From Leclercia sp. UBA7405 (GTDB lineage: Bacteria; Pseudomonadota; Gammaproteobacteria; Enterobacterales; Enterobacteriaceae), in NCBI GenBank assembly GCA_002469605.1, contig DKMV01000207.1, positions 1 to 7,582 of the forward strand: 7,582 nt of DNA, given 5' to 3'. The notes beneath the pieces were generated by a model. It did not search any database, was not told the origin of the DNA, and worked only from the letters and a program-made list of their open reading frames with translations. The position numbers and the translations under genes are program-made. Position 1 is the stretch's first letter, and each line of letters starts with the position of its first letter. This document shows positions 1 through 5,119 of the stretch, piece by piece.

Positions 1-438
1 TTTCGGCAGGCCGATACCGGAGAGCTCAAAGTCACGCAGGGCGTTATCCACCGATTTTTTCTGCGCGGTATCAAGCGATGCATAGCGATCGCCATCGCGC
101 AGGTCGCGGTAAGCGTTATACAGCCCTTCATGCTGGCCGACCCAGGTGCTGTACTCGGAGAGCAGCGGCAGGGTCTGCTCGTAGGCTTCGCGCAGTTCCG
201 GGCTGTTTTTCACCGAATTCAGGTGGCTTACCGGCGAGAAGATACGCCCCAGCACGTCATCCACTTCCGCCAGCGGCTGGCACAGGTTCTCCCAGGTATA
301 GGGGGCGCCCTGCGCAACCACCTTTTCGACCGCCGCGCGGCAGTCGTCCAGCGCTTTAGTCACTGCAGGTACGACATGCTCAGGAAGGATGGAGGAAAAC
401 GGCGGCAGAGAAAAAGGGGTCAGTAATGGATTGGTCAT
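1..438 (-). CDS. prlC: Oligopeptidase A, N-terminal part (3' end beyond left edge)
   Basis: Reading the minus strand from the ATG at 436-438 gives 146 uninterrupted codons to the window edge, beginning MTNPLLTPFSLPPFSSI. This is the N-terminus of oligopeptidase A (PrlC/OpdA), a cytoplasmic M3-family zinc metallopeptidase of about 680 residues that degrades short peptides, including cleaved signal peptides. Only the helical N-terminal region is visible; the HEXXH zinc motif lies outside the window, so catalytic integrity cannot be judged. An AGGA-type ribosome site lies about nine bases before the ATG. The gene is divergent from rlmJ, as in E. coli, where prlC sits beside rlmJ and gor. A sigma-32-type promoter lies 60-90 bp upstream, consistent with its known heat-shock expression. 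The identification rests on recalled family sequence plus the conserved neighbourhood. Confidence 0.93.
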   Translation of the reverse strand, partial: MTNPLLTPFSLPPFSSILPEHVVPAVTKALDDCRAAVEKVVAQGAPYTWENLCQPLAEVDDVLGRIFSPVSHLNSVKNSPELREAYEQTLPLLSEYSTWVGQHEGLYNAYRDLRDGDRYASLDTAQKKSVDNALRDFELSGIGLPK

Positions 439-499
439 AAGCGCTGTCCTGTTGAATAGGGTTGATTAATCGCGCATCCGGCGCGGTGCATATGCACTC

Positions 500-530
500 T
501 AGAATGGGGTTAAGTGTAGAGGATTTCAAT
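500..530 (-). promoter_or_regulatory. Sigma-32 (heat-shock) promoter for prlC
   Basis: On the minus strand there is ATTGAAA (524-530) as the -35 box, 14 bases, then CCCCATTCTA (500-509) as the -10 box. The sigma-32 consensus is CTTGAAA, 11-16 bases, CCCCATNT, so only the first base of the -35 differs. The predicted start is near 493, leaving a leader of about 55 nt. A 10-bp palindrome, TGCATATGCA (487-496), spans the predicted start. E. coli prlC is known to be heat-inducible, which fits. Confidence 0.85.
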
Positions 531-544
531 GCCGGGCGTTGCGC

Positions 545-575
545 TTTCGCGGCCGCGGTGACTTTTCTGTATACT
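545..575 (+). promoter_or_regulatory. Probable sigma-70 promoter for rlmJ
   Basis: A good -10 box, TATACT, lies at 570-575 and is preceded directly by TG. No convincing -35 exists; TTCGCG at 545-550 with a 19-bp spacer is the nearest. The predicted start is near 582, about 37 nt before the rlmJ ATG. The site is back to back with the prlC promoter (500-530) without overlapping it. Confidence 0.45.
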
Positions 576-618
576 GTGTCGATACGCTTTTTTATTACCT
601 GACGGAACACCCTTACCC

Positions 619-1461
619 ATGCTTAGTTATCGCCACAGCTTCCACGCGGGCAACCACGCCGACGTCCTGAAACACACCGTTCAGAGCCTGATCATCGAAG
701 CGCTGAAAGAGAAAGAGAAACCCTTTCTCTACCTGGACACCCATGCCGGCGCGGGCCGCTATCAGTTAAGCGGCGAGCACGCAGAGCGCACCGGCGAGTA
801 CCTGGAGGGGATTGCCCGCATCTGGCAGCAGGACTCCCTGCCGGCGGAGCTGGAGCCTTACATCGGCGTGGTGAACCATTTCAACCGCAGCGGCCAGCTG
901 CGCTACTACCCGGGCTCCCCACTGATTGCCCGCCAGCTGTTGCGCGAGTACGACAGCCTGCAGCTTACCGAGCTGCACCCGAGCGACTTCCCGTTGCTGC
1001 GCTCTGAATTCCAGAAAGACAGCCGCGCCCGCGTCGAAAAAGCCGATGGCTACCAGCAGCTGAAGTCCAAACTGCCGCCGGTTTCCCGCCGTGGTCTGGT
1101 ACTGATCGACCCGCCGTACGAAATCAAAAGCGACTACCAGGCGGTGATCGCTGGCATCAGCGAAGGCTACAAGCGCTTCGCCACCGGCACCTATGCCCTG
1201 TGGTATCCGGTGGTTCTGCGCGCGCAGATTAAACGGATGATCAAAGAGCTGGAAGCCACCGGTATTCGTAAAATTTTGCAGATTGAGCTGGCCGTGCGTC
1301 CGGACAGCGACCAGCGCGGTATGACCGCCTCCGGCATGATCGTGATTAACCCACCCTGGAAGCTGGAAGCGCAGATGAACAACGTGTTGCCGTGGCTGCA
1401 CAAAATGCTGGTGCCTGGCGGGACCGGTCATGCGACCGTCAGCTGGATCGTGCCAGAGTAA
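619..1461 (+). CDS. rlmJ: 23S rRNA (adenine(2030)-N(6))-methyltransferase
   Basis: This 280-residue protein has the same length as E. coli RlmJ (formerly YhiR), which uses S-adenosylmethionine to methylate N6 of A2030 in 23S rRNA before ribosome assembly is complete. The N-terminus MLSYRHSFHAGNHADVLKH is characteristic. The SAM-binding loop DTHAGAG is at 40-46, and the catalytic DPPY motif of N6-adenine methyltransferases is at 164-167. Lys18, a conserved active-site residue of the family, is also present. The start is the first ATG and puts the family N-terminus in place; its ribosome site is weak (CGGAACA upstream). It is divergent from prlC and 71 bp upstream of gor, the E. coli arrangement. 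No frameshift or missing key residue is seen. Confidence 0.97.
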   Translation: MLSYRHSFHAGNHADVLKHTVQSLIIEALKEKEKPFLYLDTHAGAGRYQLSGEHAERTGEYLEGIARIWQQDSLPAELEPYIGVVNHFNRSGQLRYYPGSPLIARQLLREYDSLQLTELHPSDFPLLRSEFQKDSRARVEKADGYQQLKSKLPPVSRRGLVLIDPPYEIKSDYQAVIAGISEGYKRFATGTYALWYPVVLRAQIKRMIKELEATGIRKILQIELAVRPDSDQRGMTASGMIVINPPWKLEAQMNNVLPWLHKMLVPGGTGHATVSWIVPE

Positions 1462-1532
1462 TCACAGCAATCGGTGGCATCGGCTGTTTTGAGAGATACA
1501 ATCGCGGCAATCAGATATTAAGGATATGACCC

Positions 1533-2888
1533 ATGAGCAAGCATTATGACTACATCGCCATCGGCGGTGGCAGCGGCGGTATCGCCTCTATTAACCGTGC
1601 AGCTATGTATGGCCAGAAGTGTGCGCTAATCGAAGCCAAAGCGCTGGGCGGCACCTGCGTCAACGTGGGCTGCGTACCGAAAAAAGTGATGTGGCATGCG
1701 TCGCAGATCCGTGAAGCTATCCATACCTACGGCCCGGACTACGGCTTTGATACCACTATCAATAACTTTGACTGGGACAAGCTGATTGCCAGCCGCACCG
1801 CCTATATCGATCGTATTCACGCCGCGTACAACAACGGGCTGAGTAACAATAAGGTCGACGTGATCCACGGCTTCGCCCGTTTTGTGGATGCGAAGACGCT
1901 TGAAGTGAACGGCGAGACGATCACTGCCGATCATATCCTGATCGCCACTGGCGGACGCCCGAGCCATCCGGATATTCCGGGCGTGGAGTACGGCATCGAT
2001 TCCGATGGCTTCTTTGAGCTGCCGGCCCTGCCGAAACGCGTTGCAGTGGTGGGCGCAGGCTATATTGCCGTGGAGCTGGCCGGGGTGATCAACGGCCTGG
2101 GCGCCGAAGCGCATCTGTTTGTACGTAAACACGCCCCGCTGCGCAGCTTCGATCCGCTGATCGTCGAGACGCTGGTAGAGGTGATGAACGCCGAAGGCCC
2201 GACCCTGCACACCAATGCGGTGCCGAAAGCGGTGGTGAAAAACGCCGACGGTAGCCTGACCCTGGAGCTGGAAGATGGCCGCAGCCAGACCGTCGACTGT
2301 CTGATCTGGGCGATTGGCCGTGAACCTGCCAACGACACCTTCAACCTGGAGGTCACCGGCGTTAAAACTAACGACAAGGGCTATATAGTTGTCGATAAGT
2401 TCCAGAATACCAGCGTGCCGGGCATCTACGCCGTGGGCGACAACACCGGTGCCGTCGAGCTGACGCCGGTTGCCGTGGCCGCAGGTCGTCGTCTTTCCGA
2501 GCGCCTGTTTAACAACAAGCCGGACGAGCATCTGGACTACAGCAACATCCCGACCGTGGTCTTCAGCCATCCGCCTATCGGCACCGTGGGCTTAACCGAG
2601 CCCCAGGCGCGTGAGCAGTACGGTGATCACCAGGTGAAGGTATACCGCTCGGGCTTTACCGCCATGTATACCGCGGTGACCTCTCACCGCCAGCTGTGCC
2701 GTATGAAGCTGGTCTGCGTCGGCCCGGAAGAGAAGATTGTCGGCATTCACGGCATCGGCTTTGGTATGGATGAGATCCTGCAGGGCTTTGCGGTGGCGCT
2801 GAAGATGGGCGCAACCAAGAAAGACTTCGACAACACCGTGGCTATTCACCCCACGGCGGCAGAAGAGTTTGTCACCATGCGAGGCTAG
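1533..2888 (+). CDS. gor: Glutathione-disulfide reductase
   Basis: This 451-residue FAD- and NADPH-dependent enzyme reduces glutathione disulfide to two glutathiones in the cytoplasm as a homodimer. The FAD-binding GGGSGG is at 11-16. The redox-active disulfide is Cys42-Cys47 in GGTCVNVGC. The NADP-binding fold starts at GAGYIA (174-179), with Arg198 and Arg204, the two arginines that select NADPH over NADH in E. coli Gor. A second FAD motif, YAVGD, is at 299-303. The dimer-interface catalytic pair His439 and Glu444 is in [10 protein letters not shown]. coli Gor has 450 residues ending in TMR; this one reads one extra Gly before TAG. An AAGGA site lies 8 nt before the ATG. The 71-bp gap after rlmJ has only a weak promoter candidate (TTGAGA at 1489, AGATAT at 1513), so co-transcription with rlmJ is possible. 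The following hairpin ends the unit. Confidence 0.98.
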   Translation: MSKHYDYIAIGGGSGGIASINRAAMYGQKCALIEAKALGGTCVNVGCVPKKVMWHASQIREAIHTYGPDYGFDTTINNFDWDKLIASRTAYIDRIHAAYNNGLSNNKVDVIHGFARFVDAKTLEVNGETITADHILIATGGRPSHPDIPGVEYGIDSDGFFELPALPKRVAVVGAGYIAVELAGVINGLGAEAHLFVRKHAPLRSFDPLIVETLVEVMNAEGPTLHTNAVPKAVVKNADGSLTLELEDGRSQTVDCLIWAIGREPANDTFNLEVTGVKTNDKGYIVVDKFQNTSVPGIYAVGDNTGAVELTPVAVAAGRRLSERLFNNKPDEHLDYSNIPTVVFSHPPIGTVGLTEPQAREQYGDHQVKVYRSGFTAMYTAVTSHRQLCRMKLVCVGPEEKIVGIHGIGFGMDEILQGFAVALKMGATKKDFDNTVAIHPTAAEEFVTMRG

Positions 2889-2928
2889 TACAGAACTGAC
2901 CCCCGAAGGTGGTTTATGCCACGTCCGC

Positions 2929-2961
2929 GGGTCATCTGGCGCGCTGCGCGCCAGATGACCC
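2929..2961 (+). terminator. Perfect 15-bp hairpin after gor, probable terminator
   Basis: The arm GGGTCATCTGGCGCG (2929-2943) pairs perfectly with 2947-2961 across a 3-nt loop (CTG). It starts 41 bp after the gor stop. The downstream tract is only TGTTT, so it is a weak match to the classic rho-independent form. It could equally be a 3'-end stabiliser, or serve converging transcripts from the minus strand. Confidence 0.6.
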
Positions 2962-3251
2962 TGTTTCAAGTAATAACCTGTCCCTCCCTGAAGACTCTCT
3001 TAAAAAGCGTACTACGCGTAATTTAAGTCCGACGCCAGCAATACTTAAGGAGACAAGTTTCCAGAGCAACCGCAAGATTTAAAATACCATCGCTGCCTTC
3101 AGTTCTCGCCACACGGCAAAGTGGTCGTGGTTATGACACAGGCAAAATGAAGCAAAAGAAATAAACATGGGGGAGCAATTTACCCTCAAAGAAAGTAATG
3201 CTGGTGATGATAAACAATCAGGCATTTCTTCAATAGGCGTAAATTACTAAT
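2962..3251. other. Intergenic stretch between gor and the AraC-type gene
   Basis: About 290 bases without a convincing gene, where composition turns from GC-rich to AT-rich. The only open frames are short. On plus, 3167-3250 would give a 27-residue peptide (MGEQFTLKES...) with no ribosome site. On minus, 3079-3225 would give 48 residues ending in ELKAAMVF with a poor ribosome site. GCGTA-C-TACGC near 3008-3018 is a small inverted repeat. I see no RNA gene, IS end or attachment site. It may be degraded sequence at the edge of the accessory segment. Confidence 0.5.
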
Positions 3252-3644
3252 TTAACGCGATGAATTTTTTTTGCATATTCCCTTGCAGTCTGTAAAGCAG
3301 CCATACTCTTTGAATACTTCCCTGCAGTATGCAGGCGTACATCCCAGCTCTTTTTTGAAGATGCGATTATAGGTTTGATGTGAATTAAAGCCGTAATCCT
3401 CGGCTATCATCCCGATATTTTTAGTACCATATTTTATAGCAGTCAGGGATAGTAAAAGTTTTTTCCTGCGAATATAGGTTGCTGGTGTCACCTTAACATA
3501 TTTTGTGAATAACCTCTGAAAATACCATTTTGAGTATCCAGACAGGCTTGATAGATCATCCATGGTAATCTTTTTATCCACATTTTCATCGATCCATAGT
3601 AGCGTCTGTTCAATCACCTCTTTTGAAAATGGACAATCTTTCAT
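3252..3644 (-). CDS. AraC-family regulator of the MarA/SoxS/TetD type with Cys-rich tail
   Basis: This 130-residue protein is essentially a stand-alone AraC/XylS DNA-binding domain, like MarA, SoxS and RamA, with no ligand-binding domain. The first helix-turn-helix includes the GYSKWYFQRLF segment (36-46), with Trp40, Gln43 and Arg44 at the positions MarA uses to contact DNA. The second includes GFNSHQTYNRIF (85-96), with Gln90 and Arg94. A GTG three codons upstream abuts the AAGGG ribosome site, so I chose the ATG at 3642-3644, which has 8-nt spacing. The C-terminus departs from MarA: cysteines at 102, 107, 116, 120 and 124, plus Cys4. Rare codons (AGG, ATA, CTA) and AT-rich composition suggest acquisition by transfer. 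It lies 284 bp downstream of the DUF1471 gene on the same strand with its own promoter. Members of this subgroup control stress, efflux and redox genes; its targets are unknown. Confidence 0.85.
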   Translation of the reverse strand: MKDCPFSKEVIEQTLLWIDENVDKKITMDDLSSLSGYSKWYFQRLFTKYVKVTPATYIRRKKLLLSLTAIKYGTKNIGMIAEDYGFNSHQTYNRIFKKELGCTPAYCREVFKEYGCFTDCKGICKKNSSR

Positions 3645-3673
3645 TGATGTCACCCTTAATTGCGCCTGATTTA

Positions 3674-3703
3674 ATTATGGTTGAGATTTTTTAAATAGTG
3701 CAA
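3674..3703 (-). promoter_or_regulatory. Sigma-70 promoter for the AraC-type regulator
   Basis: On the minus strand the -35 is TTGCAC (3698-3703), the spacer is 18 bp, and the -10 is CATAAT (3674-3679, 5 of 6 matches). The predicted start near 3667 gives a 22-nt leader before the ATG at 3644. Together with the 284-bp gap from the DUF1471 gene, this suggests the regulator is transcribed separately. Confidence 0.55.
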
Positions 3704-3704
3704 A
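3686..3704 (-). promoter_or_regulatory. Possible marbox-like site over the regulator's own promoter
   Basis: Minus-strand TTTGCACTATTTAAAAAAT matches the marbox consensus AYnGCACnnWnnRYYAAAY at 11 of 14 defined positions, including the whole GCAC core and the final AAAY. It spans about -19 to -37, covering the -35 and part of the spacer, which would favour autorepression. Part of the match comes free from the A-run in AT-rich DNA, so this is tentative. Confidence 0.25.
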
Positions 3705-3875
3705 AGAAGTGTAAACGTTCATGCTTTTTTATAGTTTCATCTATGTATGATTAATAGCTGGCGATTTAACGGTAGAGAGCGCTTTTAGCTGAGCAGGCAC
3801 GAATGAAGAGAGTATAAACGAAAGAATAGCATTTACCGTCGCAGGGTAAAATTGAAGACGGCAAGCTTGCAGATT

Positions 3876-3917
3876 GAATATTACGATCTCTGACGCCGTC
3901 AAGAAATCGTAATATTC
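3876..3917 (-). repeat. 12-bp perfect inverted repeat just after the DUF1471 stop
   Basis: GAATATTACGAT (3876-3887) is the exact reverse complement of 3906-3917. The 18-nt gap holds a second small stem, TGAC-GCC-GTCA (3891-3901). It begins 11 nt beyond the stop of the DUF1471 gene. The stem is AT-rich and has no T-run after it in the direction of transcription, so it is not a typical terminator. It could protect the mRNA 3' end or be a protein-binding palindrome. A separate palindrome, GCAAGCTTGC, lies at 3861-3870, and TTTACC/GGTAAA pair at 3832-3850. Confidence 0.7.
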
Positions 3918-3928
3918 GGGGCAGTGCC

Positions 3929-4210
3929 TTATTTGTATACTTCGGCAATGGCTTCAAAGTTTGGCCCATGTTCACGAGCAGCGATAATTACATAATATTT
4001 ACCGCCTTTTTCATCGGCTAATGAAGAGAGTTTTTTATGCAGATCGGATGGTGAGGAAATTTGTCCGCCAGATGCGCCGACAGAGACATTACCGATATAT
4101 TCAAATTTAAAATGGTGAGCTTCATCTTTGGAAATCAAATCTGCGGCAGTGGCACCAAAAGAGGCAACAGACAGAGCGAGAACGGTTCCCAGAACTAATT
4201 TTTTCATCAT
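3929..4210 (-). CDS. Periplasmic DUF1471 (YhcN/BhsA/McbA-like) stress protein
   Basis: A small exported protein of 93 residues. Residues 1-23 are a signal peptide: basic MMKK start, hydrophobic LVLGTVLALSVASFG, and an Ala-X-Ala site near 20-22. The mature part is one DUF1471 domain, with a VSVGASGGQISSP segment (42-54), then DLHKKLSSLADEKG and the closing YYVIIAAREHGPNFEAIAEVYK typical of the family. Family members (YhcN, BhsA, McbA and others) are periplasmic or outer-membrane-associated and respond to acid, peroxide, metal or biofilm conditions; their molecular activity is poorly known. Three in-frame ATGs exist. The one at 4216 touches the AAGGG ribosome site (4217-4221), so 4210 (6-nt spacing) or 4207 (9 nt) is more likely. 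Upstream lies a promoter with a perfect FNR site, suggesting oxygen-responsive expression. Which paralogue it is I cannot tell. Confidence 0.88.
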   Translation of the reverse strand: MMKKLVLGTVLALSVASFGATAADLISKDEAHHFKFEYIGNVSVGASGGQISSPSDLHKKLSSLADEKGGKYYVIIAAREHGPNFEAIAEVYK

Positions 4211-4242
4211 TTTCATCCCTTATTTGTTATGTCGTCCCTGAA

Positions 4243-4248
4243 ATCATA
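4243..4248 (-). promoter_or_regulatory. -10 box of the DUF1471 promoter
   Basis: Minus-strand TATGAT matches TATAAT at 5 of 6 positions. It predicts transcription starting near 4236, a leader of about 25 nt before the chosen ATG. No good -35 hexamer is present at the expected distance, which is normal for an activator-dependent promoter; the FNR site sits there instead. Confidence 0.6.
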
Positions 4249-4270
4249 ATTTCTATGAATAGTTCGAAAG

Positions 4271-4284
4271 TTGATCTGAATCAA
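4271..4284 (-). promoter_or_regulatory. FNR binding site (perfect consensus)
   Basis: TTGATCTGAATCAA is a perfect TTGAT-N4-ATCAA palindrome, the FNR consensus. Its centre (4277.5) is 41.5 bp upstream of the start predicted from the TATGAT -10 box, exactly the class II activation position. The next plus-strand gene starts more than 300 bp away, so the site most likely serves the DUF1471 gene and predicts induction when oxygen is limiting. Confidence 0.8.
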
Positions 4285-4527
4285 AATAAATTTACAAAAA
4301 ATTAACAATTTGTCAGAATTTGCAATCTTGCCTTTACGCTTTGTAAATGATTAAAAAATAAAAAATTCTACGGCGAATTTAAACATCGTGCCCGGGCAGG
4401 TCGCCGCCGGCAGCCCTGCTTTCCCCGAATTAATGGGCGGTTACTCTCGTCGTCTCGCAACGCAGACCCCAACGGCCGGGCCTGTACATACCGTAACAAA
4501 ATTCCCGCATAACGAGGATGGAGTTGA
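4285..4527. other. Intergenic stretch between the DUF1471 and small membrane-protein genes
   Basis: The first part (to about 4380) is very AT-rich, with A/T runs and small inverted repeats such as AAATT-AAC-AATTT and TTTAC-GCTTT-GTAAA. From about 4385 it becomes abruptly GC-rich, with a perfect palindrome TGCCCGGGCA at 4389-4398. The switch marks the right border of the AT-rich segment. I see no gene, RNA or mobile-element end here; the minus-strand open frame over 4368-4631 has no ribosome site and overlaps the real plus-strand gene. Confidence 0.5.
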
Positions 4528-4536
4528 CTACGCTTA
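4528..4536 (+). promoter_or_regulatory. Sigma-S-type extended -10 for the small membrane-protein gene
   Basis: CTACGCTTA matches the core of the sigma-S promoter consensus KCTAYRCTTAA; only the first and last consensus positions differ. The hexamer TACGCT (4529-4534) predicts a start near 4541, 49 nt before the ATG at 4590. The element is the left part of a palindrome, ACGCTTA-G-TAAGCGT (4530-4544), which could bind a regulator. No recognisable -35 is present, as is common for sigma-S promoters. Confidence 0.55.
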
Positions 4537-4589
4537 GTAAGCGTTAAGCACTGACCCGTTAATACGATTAAAAGATTAGAGAAAACAAC

Positions 4590-4859
4590 ATGCACGTTAA
4601 GATCTCCGCAAAACGAATGGCGAAGTTCCATTTGATCCTTGCCCTGGTATGGGCCATTTTGACCATTCCCACTCTCCTCTGGTGGAAAAACAGCATCCTC
4701 TGGGTGTCGTTGATGAGTATTTACGCTATCGTGATTTCACACCTGGCGGCCTATAGCGCAGCGCATGCGGAAAAAGCGGCCAGCAATGCCCTCAACCAAA
4801 GCGAGGGGGCAAAACAAAAAGCGGATAAAATTGCCGGCGACGTACATCAGGCGCACTAA
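4590..4859 (+). CDS. Small two-helix inner membrane protein of unknown function
   Basis: I do not recognise this 89-residue protein. A short basic N-terminus (MHVKISAKRMAK) is followed by two hydrophobic segments, about 13-31 (rich in Leu, Ile, Ala and Trp, ending PTLLWW) and 36-55. These are joined by a tight WKNS turn. The tail (56-89) is hydrophilic and probably helical: Ala-rich with heptad-like spacing and alternating Lys and Glu. The basic N-terminus and the positive-inside rule suggest both ends are cytoplasmic, with a short periplasmic turn. Codon use and GC content match the core genes, not the AT-rich segment to the left. The ribosome site is weak (AGAGAA), but a sigma-S-type -10 lies upstream. 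It is 260 bp from treF in the same direction; both have sigma-S elements, so a role in stationary-phase or osmotic stress is a reasonable inference. No clear terminator follows. Confidence 0.75.
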   Translation: MHVKISAKRMAKFHLILALVWAILTIPTLLWWKNSILWVSLMSIYAIVISHLAAYSAAHAEKAASNALNQSEGAKQKADKIAGDVHQAH

Positions 4860-5052
4860 ATAACCTCCCTGGGGCACGCGGCGACCCGCAAAATGGCATA
4901 CCGAATGCTCTGATTTTTACGCCGGCCAGATTTTGCACAATTCGCCGGTAAAATTCATAAAATCAGCTAAATAGCTTGCATTCTGCCCTGTTTCCCGGGG
5001 TTTAAAAAAGTGATCTACCGCACACTTCGCGCCGCAGGCACCGAAGCGAGTG

Positions 5053-5063
5053 TCTACGCTTAA
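5053..5063 (+). promoter_or_regulatory. Sigma-S promoter (-10) of treF
   Basis: TCTACGCTTAA matches the sigma-S extended -10 consensus KCTAYRCTTAA at all 11 positions. The predicted start near 5067 gives a leader of about 53 nt. E. coli treF is known to be induced at high osmolarity partly through RpoS, which agrees. A weaker sigma-70-like pair (TTGCAC at 4933, CATAAA at 4956) lies further up and may be a second start. The rest of 4860-5052 shows nothing else I can support. Confidence 0.75.
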
Positions 5064-5119
5064 GAGATACCCGGACAACACCCGTAGTTGTTACGACGCC
5101 ACCGGAGGTTTTTATTACC

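Noticed and set aside
766..1431. 221-residue open frame antisense to rlmJ
   Set aside because: It lies wholly opposite a well-identified gene; in GC-rich codons the antisense frame stays open by chance. The translation shows no recognisable domain.
1626..2570. 314-residue open frame antisense to gor
   Set aside because: Same mirror-frame effect opposite a gene with all its catalytic residues; no family resemblance.
3079..3225. 48-residue minus-strand frame ending ELKAAMVF
   Set aside because: The ribosome site is poor and I recognise no family. The end looks mildly coding-like, so it may be a relic, but I cannot support it as a gene.
3167..3250. 27-residue plus-strand frame (MGEQFTLKES...)
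   Set aside because: No ribosome site or promoter, and the frame is closed by stops a short way upstream.
3645..3653. GTG start three codons upstream for the AraC-type gene
   Set aside because: The AAGGG ribosome site abuts this GTG, leaving no spacing; the ATG at 3642-3644 has ideal spacing.
4271..4284. CRP site instead of an FNR site
   Set aside because: CRP needs TGTGA-N6-TCACA; here the half-sites are TTGAT and ATCAA with a 4-bp centre, the FNR form.
4368..4631. 87-residue minus-strand open frame upstream of the small membrane-protein gene
   Set aside because: It overlaps the start of the real plus-strand gene, has no ribosome site and runs through a promoter region and a composition border.
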